Both the position numbers and the translations under genes were made by a program. Source: Streptomyces sp. RerS4 (lineage in GTDB: Bacteria; Actinomycetota; Actinomycetes; Streptomycetales; Streptomycetaceae). From it: a stretch of DNA of 64,000 bases. Where the stretch lies: the NCBI RefSeq assembly GCF_023515955.1, contig NZ_CP097322.1:496001-560000 (forward strand), given 5' to 3'. The notes beneath the pieces were generated by a model. The model saw only the letters and a list, made by a program, of their open reading frames with translations. It searched no databases and was not told the DNA's origin. Below, in pieces: positions 50,530 to 60,003 of this stretch (position 1 is the first letter of the stretch; each line of letters opens with the position of its first letter).

Positions 50530-51720
50530 TCAGTCCCGCGCGCGGACCGGCCGGCGCATCAGGTAGCCGCCGGCGATCGTCACCAGGGCGGCCATGCAGG
50601 CGATGAACACGAGCCCGGCGCCTTCGAGGCCGAGCGGGCCGGCGAGCAGCCCGACGCCGATCACCGGGATCGAGATGCCGGTGTACGCGACCACGAACAG
50701 GGTCGAGATCACCGCCGCGCGGTGGTCGGGCGGGGAGGCCTCGGCCACCGCCGCGAGCGCGCCGCGGAAGGCCAGCCCCTGGCCGATGCCGCCGACGAGC
50801 GCGCTCAGCACGACCAGCGCCAGGAGTTCCGCGTGCAGGGCGCCCGCGAGGAGGGCGAGTCCGGCGAGGAGCAGGGCGCACCCGAGCGGCAGGGACCGCC
50901 CGACGCCGATCCGTCCGACGGCCGACTGGCCGGCGGTCGAGGCGAAGAAGGCCAGCGCCACGACGAGTCCGCTCACGGCGTGGTCGCTCACGTGCAGGGA
51001 CTCCGCGAGGAACGCCGGGCTGACCGAGGTGAACACCCCGAACAGCGCGAACCCGACGAACGAGGCGATCGCCGCGGGCGTGAACACCGCCCGCACCGGC
51101 GGCGGCAGGCTCGGGCGCCGCGGGCGTACGGCGCTCACCGGGCGGGTGTCGCCCACGGTCTCGGGGAGGCGCAGGAGCACCGCGGCCGAGGCGGCCACCA
51201 GGGCGAGGTGCACGAGGAACGGCAGGTACAGCGGCTCGGGCGCGTACTGCGCGAGCAGTCCCGCGAGCAGCGGGCCGCAGCCGAGGCCGCCCATGTTGGC
51301 CGCCGTCGCCACGAAGGTGGCCCGGGAACGACCGCCGGACGGCGCGAGTTCCATCACGTAGGCGGTGGCGGCCCCGGTGAACAGTCCGGCGGACAGGCCC
51401 GAGAGCAGCCGCCCGACGTACAGCCAGCCGAGGCCGTCGGCGGCGAGGAAGCAGCCGGCCGAGGCGGCGGCGCAGCCGAGCCCGCACAACAGGACCGGGC
51501 GGCGGCCGACGGTGTCCGAGGCTTTGCCGGCGAGGAGCAGCACGCCGATGACTCCGAAGGCGTAGACGGCGTAGACGACGGTCACGACCAGCTCGGAGAA
51601 GCCGAACTTCTGCTGGTAGAGCCCGTAGAGCGGGGTGGGCAGCGTGGTGCCGGCCATGCACACGGCGAACACGGCCCCGCCGAGCCCGCACTGCCGCCAC
51701 CCTCGGCGATCACCGTCCAT
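50530..51720 (-). CDS. MFS transporter, probable drug efflux
   Basis: A 396-aa multi-pass carrier with about twelve hydrophobic helices. The motif-A loop reads GKASDTVGRRP, and the N-terminus has MAGTTLPTPLYGLYQQKFG, often seen in actinobacterial drug:proton antiporters. The C-terminal half repeats the pattern with LVVALAFFASTAGQSAVGRI. No regulator is adjacent. The ATG at 51720 begins just before the predicted first helix. The substrate is unknown. Confidence 0.9.
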   Translation of the reverse strand: MDGDRRGWRQCGLGGAVFAVCMAGTTLPTPLYGLYQQKFGFSELVVTVVYAVYAFGVIGVLLLAGKASDTVGRRPVLLCGLGCAAASAGCFLAADGLGWLYVGRLLSGLSAGLFTGAATAYVMELAPSGGRSRATFVATAANMGGLGCGPLLAGLLAQYAPEPLYLPFLVHLALVAASAAVLLRLPETVGDTRPVSAVRPRRPSLPPPVRAVFTPAAIASFVGFALFGVFTSVSPAFLAESLHVSDHAVSGLVVALAFFASTAGQSAVGRIGVGRSLPLGCALLLAGLALLAGALHAELLALVVLSALVGGIGQGLAFRGALAAVAEASPPDHRAAVISTLFVVAYTGISIPVIGVGLLAGPLGLEGAGLVFIACMAALVTIAGGYLMRRPVRARD

Positions 51721-51870
51721 ACGCCGACAGTAGACCCGCCGGCCGGCCGGCCTTGGGCGGACTCGCACGGTCCGGTTTTTCGCCGACGCCGATGAGGCGT
51801 TCGCCGAGGTGGACGGCCGGTGGAGAGCGATGACCTTCTTGTGCCGAGACGGTGACACGCCTTCACATGA

Positions 51871-53205
<1,335 letters not shown>

Positions 53206-53311
53206 CGCGTGCGGGAGTGGGGGTGTGTTGGTCACACGAATCACGCCCCCACTTCGATCACCCGTTCATATGATGTTCCTTCATTTCAGGATTCCTGTGT
53301 GGGGGGTACCT

Positions 53312-53842
53312 ATGAACAGCGCCGACGACGGCAGAACCATGCACCACCAGCAGCAGCACCGACAGCACCGGCACCGCGGTGCACGGGCCCGTGACGTCCT
53401 GCGCCGGGCCCTCGTCACCCTCGCCGTGGCGGCGGCGGCCGTCGCCTGCGGCCCGACGGAGGGCGGCGGTCCCGCCGTCTCCGCACCGCCGAGCCGCACC
53501 TCGGCCGCCCCGACGCCGACGCCCACCGCGTCACCGTCCCCGACCGCGACCGCGTCGGCGACGCCGTCGGCCACACGCAGCGCCTCGCCGACCGCCGGTG
53601 CGGACGCCAAGGCGCCCGACGCCGCCCCGACCACCCGGCCGGCGCCCCGCCCCACCACGAAGGCCCCGACGCAGGAGGCCGACCCGGCACCCGCCGGGTG
53701 CGAGATCGTCTCCAACGCCGGCAACTGCTACAACGCGGGCCAGTACTGCCGTAAGGCCGACGTCGGCCGCTCCACCCACGCCGCGAACGGCCGCCTGATC
53801 CACTGCCGCCAGGACGGCGGTCAGGCCCGCTGGGGTTACTAG
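53312..53842 (+). CDS. Lipoprotein with Pro/Ser/Thr linker and C-terminal Cys domain
   Basis: A 176-aa predicted lipoprotein. The N-terminus is His/Gln/Arg-rich, followed by a hydrophobic run ending AAAAVACGP, a plausible lipobox. A linker of nearly pure Thr/Ser/Pro/Ala spans ~75 residues. The last ~45 residues form a Cys-rich module, CEIVSNAGNCYNAGQYC then LIHCRQDGGQARW, seen at the C-terminus of other streptomycete lipoproteins. Function unknown. A GGGGGG site precedes the ATG at 53312. Confidence 0.75.
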   Translation: MNSADDGRTMHHQQQHRQHRHRGARARDVLRRALVTLAVAAAAVACGPTEGGGPAVSAPPSRTSAAPTPTPTASPSPTATASATPSATRSASPTAGADAKAPDAAPTTRPAPRPTTKAPTQEADPAPAGCEIVSNAGNCYNAGQYCRKADVGRSTHAANGRLIHCRQDGGQARWGY

Positions 53843-53846
53843 CCGG

Positions 53847-56003
53847 TCAGGCGCTCTTCAGGATGACGAGCCGCTGCGTCGCCCGCGTCATGGCGACGTA
53901 GCGGTCGACCGCTCCCGCGATGCCCTCGCCGAAGGTGTCCGGGTCGATGAGGACGACCAGGTCGAATTCCAGTCCCTTCGACAGGCCGGGAGTCAGCGAC
54001 CGGACCCGGGATGTCGGCGTGAAGCCGGCGACCTCGGACGTGCCGATGACGCAGGCGACGCCCTCGGCGTGCTCGGCGAGCCAGCCGTCGAGGATCGAGT
54101 GCAGGTCCTCGACGGATCCGTGCGCGACGGGGATCCCACTGGCGCGGATCGAGGTCGGCACGTTGGCGTCGGGGAGCGCGGCCCGGATGACCGGCTCGGC
54201 CTGCGCCATGACCTCTTCCGGGGTGCGGTAGTTGATGCTCAGGGAGGCCACCTCGACCCGGTCGAGCCCGACCCGCTCCAGCCGTTCCCGCCACGACTCC
54301 GTGAAACCGACCCTGGTCTGCGCCCGGTCCCCGACGATGGTGAAGCTCCGGGACGGGCAGCGCAGCAGCAGCATCTGCCATTCCGCGTCGGTCAACTCCT
54401 GCGCCTCGTCCACGACGATGTGCGCGAACGGGCCCGCGAGCCGGTCCGGGTCGACGGCGGTCAGGGCGGACTCGTCGATCAGGCTGTCCTGGAGGTCGCG
54501 TCCGCGCAGCATCGTCACCGCGCCCTCGCCGTCGTCGTCGGCCGCGAGGATGTCGTCGATGACGCCGGCCATGCGCTCGCGTTCGGCAGCGACGGCGGCG
54601 TTGCGCCGGCTCTGCCGGCGCGCCGCGTCCGGGTCGCCGAGGCGCTGCCGTGCCGCGTCCAGGAGCGGCAGGTCGGAGACGGTCCAGGCCTGGGCGTCCG
54701 CGCGCTGCAACGTCCGTACGTCGTCGCGGTCGAGCCACGGGGCGCACCTGCGCAGGTAGGCGGGTACCGACCAGAGGTCACCGACGAGTTCGGCCGCTTC
54801 GAGCAGCGGCCAGGCGCCGTTCAGGGCCTCGACCAGTTCCTCGTCGTACCGCAGGGACTTGCGGAACTGGTCGGGCGAGACGTCGTCGCTGTCGAGCTTG
54901 TCCAGCAGGATCGTGGCCAGCTCGTCGCGGATGTGCTCGCGCGCCTCGTTGTGCGGGATGCCGGTGGCCGCCTCGAACGCCTCGGCCCAGTCGTCGGCGG
55001 TGAGCCGGATGTCCGCCCAGGGGGTGGAGACGGTCATGCCCTTGGTGGGCGGTTCCTCGTACATCCGGACGGCCGTCTCGATCGCCTTCACCATGTCCGC
55101 GGACGCCTTCAGGCGGGCCACCTCCGGGTCGCTCTCCGGCGGCGCCGCGGCCCCCTCGGCGACGAGGTCGCGCACGGTGCAGGTCTGGACGCCCTCCTCG
55201 CCGAGGCTGGGCAGTACGTCGGCCACGTAGGCCAGGTAGGGCTGGTGCGGGCCGACGAACAGCACGCCGCCCCGACGGTGACCGAGGCGCGGGTCGGAGT
55301 AGAGGAGGTGGGCGGTGCGGTGCAGGGCGACGACGGTCTTGCCCGTACCCGGGCCGCCGTCCACGACGAGGGCGCCGCGCGAACCGGCGCGGATGATGGC
55401 GTCCTGGTCGGCCTGGATGGTGCCGAGCACGTCGCGCATGCGGGCCGACCGGTTGCCGCCCAGGCTCGCGATGAAGGCCGACTGGTCGTCGAGCGCGGCG
55501 TGTCCTTCGAACCCGTCGCTGGTGAAGACCTCGTCCCAGTAGTCGCCGATCCGGCCCCGGGTCCAGCGGTAGCGGCGGCGGCTCGTCAGACCCATCGGGT
55601 TGGCGTGGGTCGCGGCGAAGAACGGCTCGGCCGCGGGAGAGCGCCAGTCGATGAGCAGTCGACGCCCCGCGCCGTCGGTGAGGCCGAACCGTCCGATGTA
55701 CAGGGGCTCGGGGTCGTCCGCGCCGACGATGCGGCCGAGGCACACGTCCAAGCCGAAGCGGCGCAGGGCGCGCAGCCGGCCGGTGAGCCGGTGGATCTCC
55801 GCGTCCCGGTCCATCGCCTCCCGGCCCAGGCCGCCGGGTGCCCGGCGCAGGGCGTCGAGACGCTCGGAGAGTTCGGCGATCGCCTGCTCCAGGCTTTCCG
55901 TGAGGGCCGCGAAGTGCCGCTCGTCGCCGGCGATCAGTGCCGGGTCGGCCTTGGGCGCGAGGTGGTCGGGAAGCTGAAAAGCGCTGGTGGTCAGGGAGTT
56001 CAT
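53847..56003 (-). CDS. helR: HelR-like RNA polymerase-associated helicase (HelD family)
   Basis: A 718-aa UvrD-like helicase of the HelD family. The N-terminal ~85 residues are a charged helical hairpin (ALIAGDERHFAALTESLEQA and on) of the kind that enters the RNA polymerase secondary channel. Walker A is GGPGTGKT at 216-223; Walker B is HIVVDEAQELTD; later motifs include VGDRAQTRVG, SINYRTPEEV and VAMTRATQRL. A 19-bp rifamycin-associated element lies ~50 bp upstream, which in S. venezuelae marks HelR, the protein that displaces rifamycins from polymerase. The ATG at 56003 follows GGAAAGAAG. Confidence 0.85.
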   Translation of the reverse strand: MNSLTTSAFQLPDHLAPKADPALIAGDERHFAALTESLEQAIAELSERLDALRRAPGGLGREAMDRDAEIHRLTGRLRALRRFGLDVCLGRIVGADDPEPLYIGRFGLTDGAGRRLLIDWRSPAAEPFFAATHANPMGLTSRRRYRWTRGRIGDYWDEVFTSDGFEGHAALDDQSAFIASLGGNRSARMRDVLGTIQADQDAIIRAGSRGALVVDGGPGTGKTVVALHRTAHLLYSDPRLGHRRGGVLFVGPHQPYLAYVADVLPSLGEEGVQTCTVRDLVAEGAAAPPESDPEVARLKASADMVKAIETAVRMYEEPPTKGMTVSTPWADIRLTADDWAEAFEAATGIPHNEAREHIRDELATILLDKLDSDDVSPDQFRKSLRYDEELVEALNGAWPLLEAAELVGDLWSVPAYLRRCAPWLDRDDVRTLQRADAQAWTVSDLPLLDAARQRLGDPDAARRQSRRNAAVAAERERMAGVIDDILAADDDGEGAVTMLRGRDLQDSLIDESALTAVDPDRLAGPFAHIVVDEAQELTDAEWQMLLLRCPSRSFTIVGDRAQTRVGFTESWRERLERVGLDRVEVASLSINYRTPEEVMAQAEPVIRAALPDANVPTSIRASGIPVAHGSVEDLHSILDGWLAEHAEGVACVIGTSEVAGFTPTSRVRSLTPGLSKGLEFDLVVLIDPDTFGEGIAGAVDRYVAMTRATQRLVILKSA

Positions 56004-56052
56004 GTCTTCTTTCCGCAGGTGCCGGGCTGTGATCCGTGATTCTGCGGTACCA

Positions 56053-56076
56053 AGGGGGCCTTGCCGCAAGCCCCCC
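56053..56076. promoter_or_regulatory. Rifamycin-associated element (RAE)
   Basis: On the minus strand the site reads GGGGCTTGCGGCAAGGCCC, matching the RAE consensus as I recall it, an inverted repeat around TTGC-GCAA. It lies 50 bp upstream of the helicase gene. Such elements drive rifamycin-inducible resistance genes. It also overlaps a candidate -35 box for a divergent promoter. Confidence 0.8.
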
Positions 56077-56089
56077 TGTGCGCTATAAG
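56061..56089 (+). promoter_or_regulatory. Candidate promoter on the + strand overlapping the RAE
   Basis: TTGCCG at 56061-56066 and TATAAG at 56084-56089 with a 17-bp spacer, close to the vegetative sigma consensus. The -35 lies within the RAE palindrome. It points away from the helicase gene. Confidence 0.5.
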
Positions 56090-56095
56090 TTGAGA

Positions 56096-56166
56096 GTGGC
56101 CAGGGAGACTGGTCCTTCTTTGACAGCACGCAACGCCGCGCCCCCGCAGGGGACGCGGCGTTTTTT
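56096..56166 (+). ncRNA. Candidate ~70-nt RNA divergent from the helicase gene
   Basis: From the promoter at 56061-56089 a transcript would start near 56096 and end at the U-run 56161-56166. The gap before the convergent pyroglutamyl-peptidase-like gene holds no + strand gene, so a terminator here needs explaining. The RNA could be a small regulatory RNA or a short antisense of the upstream region. A short GTG frame (56096 on) is open through it, so a leader peptide is not excluded. Confidence 0.35.
56132..56166 (+). terminator. Intrinsic terminator with U-tract
   Basis: AACGCCGCG at 56132-56140 pairs with CGCGGCGTT at 56154-56162; inner C-run and G-run extend the stem. Six T residues follow at 56161-56166. 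It is one of the few classic rho-independent terminators in this window and is oriented to the right. Confidence 0.8.
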
Positions 56167-56211
56167 GGTGTACTCCCGCCGGTCTCAGCGACCGGCGGGA
56201 GTGACGGCGGG

Positions 56212-57471
56212 TCAGCGGGAGTGGCGCAGTACCTCCAGCACCTGGGCGGTGATGGCGTTCTCGTTGTGCTCGAAGTCGGCGCCGGTCAGCAGCGCGGGGT
56301 CGGCCGGCAGTCCGGTGAGTACGGGCGTGTGGAGGTGGCCGCCCGGCAGCTCGGGACGCAGCTCCAGGCGCAGGCGGTTGGACCGGTAGGCGACCTCGTT
56401 GGAGAGGTAGCCGCCGCCTCCGCCGGCCACGGCGCGCGACCCCGGGGTGGGCCCGTCCTCCCGGGTCACGGGCCTGTCGCCGCCGGCCGGTATCTCGGTG
56501 ACGGCGGTGTTGAGGCGTACCGGGTAGGGGCTCTGGACGGCGGTCATGGCGTCCGTGGGCAGGGTGGTGCGCAGGAATTCCGCGCCGGGGCCCATGCCGG
56601 GCGCCGTGACGGGGTGGTCGAACGTGCCGCCGGAGAGGGCGCCCGTGTTGTCGGGGTAGGGGTCCGCCGAGCGGGAGCGGCCGGCCCAGGCCTCCAGGGT
56701 GAACAGGCCGGGGTATCCCTGGCTGATGCTGGTGATCATGTGTGCGGCGCGCGGTCCGGCGGCCAGTCGGGGGCCGTACGCGCGCTCGACGATGCCGGCG
56801 TCGAAGTCGGCGTAGCGCACGGGCAGGACGACCGCCCGGATCTCGGCCGGCGTGCCGTCGGCGAGGGTCACGCGGCGTCCGTTCAGCTGGAGGGCGGCCG
56901 AGCCCGAGGGGTTGGCGCGGCGCAGTTCGGCGTCCAGTCCGAACGGGTCGAAGCCGCTGACGAAGACGCGGCGCACGCCGGGGGTGGCGCGGAAGTCGTT
57001 GGAGGTGAGGCCGCGGGAGGCGTCCTCGAAGCGGGTGCGCAGGGCCTGTCGGTCGACGGGGAAGGGCGGCTGCCAGCGGTCGAGGTCGACGGTCATGGCG
57101 AGCCGGGCCCAGTAGAGCGGCCGGTCGTCGCCGGCGGGGAGGTCGCCGCCGGGACGCCGCCCCTGGGCCCGGTTCACGGCGGCCTGCCACAGGGCCTCGC
57201 CCCAGGCGTCGAGGAGCCGTTCGGCTCCGGCGGTGTCGCGGGCGGTGCACAGGGCGGCCGGGAAGCGGCGTACGAAGCCGTCGAGCGCGGCGCGCCGGGG
57301 GAAGGCGGCGGTGCGCGGGTCGCTCAGGCGGGCGCGCTCCGGGTCGGGGGCCGCGGTGGGGGCGGTGGTGCGGCAGTCGGGGGACGGATCGGCGTGGGCG
57401 GTGGTGGGCGGGAGGACGGCGCAGACGCCCATGAGGGCGGCGGCGAGGGCCGCGCGACGTAAGAAAGTCAT
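56212..57471 (-). CDS. Secreted pyroglutamyl-peptidase-like protein, catalytic Cys replaced
   Basis: A 419-aa exported protein (signal peptide TFLRRAALAAALMGVCAVL to TAHA). The C-terminal ~250 residues resemble pyroglutamyl peptidase I (family C15): VFVSGFDPFGLD at the fold start and GGGYLSNEVAYRSNRL where the enzyme normally has YLCNE. No Cys occurs after about residue 75, so the nucleophile appears changed to Ser. The His region is PGGHLHTPVL. The N-terminal ~150 residues are a separate unknown domain. The start is the ATG at 57471; another ATG at 57483 is in frame, and a near-palindrome covers both. Confidence 0.75.
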   Translation of the reverse strand: MTFLRRAALAAALMGVCAVLPPTTAHADPSPDCRTTAPTAAPDPERARLSDPRTAAFPRRAALDGFVRRFPAALCTARDTAGAERLLDAWGEALWQAAVNRAQGRRPGGDLPAGDDRPLYWARLAMTVDLDRWQPPFPVDRQALRTRFEDASRGLTSNDFRATPGVRRVFVSGFDPFGLDAELRRANPSGSAALQLNGRRVTLADGTPAEIRAVVLPVRYADFDAGIVERAYGPRLAAGPRAAHMITSISQGYPGLFTLEAWAGRSRSADPYPDNTGALSGGTFDHPVTAPGMGPGAEFLRTTLPTDAMTAVQSPYPVRLNTAVTEIPAGGDRPVTREDGPTPGSRAVAGGGGGYLSNEVAYRSNRLRLELRPELPGGHLHTPVLTGLPADPALLTGADFEHNENAITAQVLEVLRHSR

Positions 57472-57565
57472 GCAATGTGACATTACATAGAGAGGCGGCC
57501 TCTGTCAGGAGCGCCGGCAGCCGGCTCGGCGTGCCCGGCGGGACCGGCGAACCTACGGTGGAGCC

Positions 57566-58246
57566 GTGAGCCATCGCCTCGCCTGCACCGCCTTGGCGGG
57601 CACCCTGTGCGCGACCGTGTTGTCCTGTACGGCGGCGCCGCCCGAATCCCGCTTCCGGGTCGTGCCGGAGCGCGCGGTCAAGGCGCTGTCCGCGCACGTC
57701 ACGGCCGTTCCCGCGGGGAAGCTGGGCGCCGGCCACCGCGCCGGGTGCCCGGTGCCGCCGGAGCGGCTGCGGCTCATACGCATGAACCACTGGGGCTTCG
57801 ACGGCAAGGTGCACCACGGCGAGCTGGTGGTGCACGAGGACGTGGTCGCTCCCGTGCTGCGCGTCTTCGAGGAGGCGTTCGCCGACCGGTTCCCGATACG
57901 CCGCATGCGGGTGATGGCCACGTACGGGGGCGACGACGCCGCCGCGATGGCCGACGACAACACCTCCGCCTTCAACTGCCGGCAGGTCACCGGGGACGTG
58001 CGGCGGTTGTCACGGCACGCGTGGGGCGACGCCATCGACATCAACCCGGTCGAGAACCCGTACGTCGACATCCACGGCACCAGCCATCCCCCGAACGGCC
58101 GTACGTACCTCGACCGTTCCCGGGTCCGCCCGGGGATGATCACCCCGGACGGGGTCGTGGTCCGGGCCTTCCGGGAGGTCGGCTGGTACTGGGGCGGCCG
58201 CTGGAGCCCTCCGGACTACCAGCACTTCTCGCAGAACGGCGGCTGA
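57566..58246 (+). CDS. M15-family metallopeptidase (D-Ala-D-Ala-type), secreted
   Basis: A 226-aa zinc peptidase. The N-terminus is a short signal peptide with CTALAGTLCATVLSCTAA, probably lipidated at the last Cys. The M15 core is SRHAWGDAIDINPVENPY (HxxxxxxD) and the third ligand lies in WSPPDYQHFS. Such enzymes cleave D-Ala-D-Ala or L-Ala-D-Glu bonds of peptidoglycan. The GTG at 57566 follows GGTGGAG. It is divergent from the pyroglutamyl-peptidase-like gene and converges on DoxX. Confidence 0.85.
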   Translation: MSHRLACTALAGTLCATVLSCTAAPPESRFRVVPERAVKALSAHVTAVPAGKLGAGHRAGCPVPPERLRLIRMNHWGFDGKVHHGELVVHEDVVAPVLRVFEEAFADRFPIRRMRVMATYGGDDAAAMADDNTSAFNCRQVTGDVRRLSRHAWGDAIDINPVENPYVDIHGTSHPPNGRTYLDRSRVRPGMITPDGVVVRAFREVGWYWGGRWSPPDYQHFSQNGG

Positions 58247-58251
58247 GGCAC

Positions 58252-58815
58252 TCAGGCCCCGTCGTTCTCCCCGCTGTTCCCCACGCCGCTCTCCCCGTTG
58301 TTCCGCGCCGCCTTCTGGCCCACCGCGCGCCTCGCGACGACCGTGTACGCGGCGACGGCGCTGCCCGCGAAGGCCAGCGCCACCATCCACGGCTGGTCGA
58401 ACACGTGCTCGGTGCCGTGGTCGACGGAGTACCGGCCGGCGCCGGCGAGGCCGACGGCGGCCGCGGTGAAGCCGAGGAAGGCGGGGTACTCGTAGCCGCC
58501 GGCCTGCGCGAAGAAGCCGGCGGGCGCGTGCACCGACACGGCCCCCGCCATGGCCCCGGCCGCCACCGCTCCGGCGGCCGGGGTGGCCAGCCCGAGCACC
58601 AGCAGCGCCCCGCCCCCCGCCTCCCCCAGGCCGGCGGCGATCGCGGCCGGCTTGCCGGGCCGAAAGCCCATGTGCTCCATGGCGGCGGCCGTGCCCTGCA
58701 GGCCCCCGCCCCCGAACCACCCGAAGAGCTTCTGCGTCCCGTGCGCGATCAGTACGGCGCCCGTACCGGCCCGCAGGGCCAGGAGCGCGAGGTCACGTCG
58801 GTTGATGCAGCTCAT
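58252..58815 (-). CDS. DoxX-family membrane protein
   Basis: A 187-aa protein with four hydrophobic helices. The first segment has LALRAGTGAVLIAHGTQKLFG, GWFGGGG and MGFRPGKPAAIAAGLGEAGGG, typical of DoxX. Members may act in thiosulfate or redox stress systems; here no partner is seen. The C-terminal tail is short and hydrophilic with Asn/Gly/Glu. The ATG at 58815 has GGGAG upstream. Only 5 bp separate its stop from that of the M15 gene. Confidence 0.88.
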   Translation of the reverse strand: MSCINRRDLALLALRAGTGAVLIAHGTQKLFGWFGGGGLQGTAAAMEHMGFRPGKPAAIAAGLGEAGGGALLVLGLATPAAGAVAAGAMAGAVSVHAPAGFFAQAGGYEYPAFLGFTAAAVGLAGAGRYSVDHGTEHVFDQPWMVALAFAGSAVAAYTVVARRAVGQKAARNNGESGVGNSGENDGA

Positions 58816-59133
58816 CGGAGTCTCCCGGGGGATGGGGTCGGTGGCCGGCCTGGAGCCGGTACGGACATCCGTAACCGTTCCGCGCCTCCTCGCCCCGGCC
58901 GGCGGCCGGACATCCGCCGTTCGGGCCGCGCCCGGCCGAAGGCACGTAGCCGGGTCGGAGCCGGTATCCGCTGGTGGGAGGCCCTGTCGGCGCGGGCAGG
59001 CGCACCCGGGCGGGCCGAAATATGATGAGCGCGTGCCTCTCGCGCGGCGAGGGGCGAACGAGCGGGGACACATGGATGCACGTCGCGGTGGCCTTCGGAG
59101 CGGAGGGCGCGGAGGTCCACACGGGAGCCGTCC
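58816..59133. other. Intergenic region, no supported gene
   Basis: 318 bp between the divergent DoxX and phosphatase genes. Imperfect direct repeats of GGAGCCGGTA(C/T) occur near 58852 and 58957. I see no gene and no clear -35/-10 pair. Confidence 0.45.
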
Positions 59134-59955
59134 GTGACCCCGCGCCGCCCCTCTCGGCCGGGGAGCGCAGACCTGCTGACCATGCTCGGGGAACTCACCG
59201 CGCGGGCCCGCGAGGGCGCCGAGTTCCAGCGGGCGCGGGTGGAGCTGGCCGAGGCCCTGCAGCGGGAGCTGTTGCCGGCCACGTTGCCCGTCGTACCGGG
59301 GCTGCGCAGCGCCGCCCGGTACGCGCCCGCCCGGCAGGGGCTGGACATCGGCGGTGATTGGTACGACGGCTTCTGCGTGCCGCCCGAGGGTGTGGCGTTC
59401 TCGATCGGCGACGTCCAGGGCCACGACGTCGCCGCGACCGCCTTCATGGGCCAGGTCCGGGTCTGCCTGCGGGCGGTGGCCTCCGTCGTCGGCGATCCGG
59501 GCGAGGTGCTGCGCCGGGCGAACGAGGTGCTGCTCGCGATGGACCGCGAGCTGTTCGCCACGTGCAGCCTCCTCCGCGTCGATCCGCGCACGGGGGACCT
59601 GGAGAGTGCGCGGGCCGGTCACGTCCCCACCGTCTGGGCGACGGTCGACGGCCGGTACGGCATCGCCGAGGACACGGGCGGGCCGCCGCTCGGCGCCCTG
59701 CCCGATGCCTCGTACGCGGTGACGCGCCGGCGCCTGACGCGGGCCGGGTCGATCGTGCTGCTCACGGACGGCGTGGTCGAGGGGCCGTCGTTCCCGATCG
59801 ACGTGGGACTGGAGCGGGTGTCGCGGATCGTGCGGGAGGCGGCGGGCGCCGATCCGGACGAACTCGCCGCCGAAGTGATGAGGGTCGCAGATTCGACCGG
59901 GCACGCCGACGACGCCGCCGTCCTCGTCCTCAGCCATGACGCGCTGGGGGCGTGA
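59134..59955 (+). CDS. PP2C-type (SpoIIE-like) protein phosphatase
   Basis: A 273-aa serine phosphatase. The N-terminal ~45 residues are helical (LLTMLGELTARAREGAEF). The SpoIIE domain has IGGDWYDGF, IGDVQGHDVAATAFMGQV and VLLTDGVVEGP, with the metal-binding Asp residues in place, ending with GHADDAAVLVLS. No PAS or GAF domain is fused. Such phosphatases usually act on anti-sigma antagonists. The GTG at 59134 has GGGAG upstream. A MASE1 membrane protein follows. Confidence 0.9.
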   Translation: MTPRRPSRPGSADLLTMLGELTARAREGAEFQRARVELAEALQRELLPATLPVVPGLRSAARYAPARQGLDIGGDWYDGFCVPPEGVAFSIGDVQGHDVAATAFMGQVRVCLRAVASVVGDPGEVLRRANEVLLAMDRELFATCSLLRVDPRTGDLESARAGHVPTVWATVDGRYGIAEDTGGPPLGALPDASYAVTRRRLTRAGSIVLLTDGVVEGPSFPIDVGLERVSRIVREAAGADPDELAAEVMRVADSTGHADDAAVLVLSHDALGA

Positions 59956-60003
59956 GGAACACCCCCCGCGCGGGTCCCGGCCGAGCTTGAGGGGTGGCCG
60001 CGC

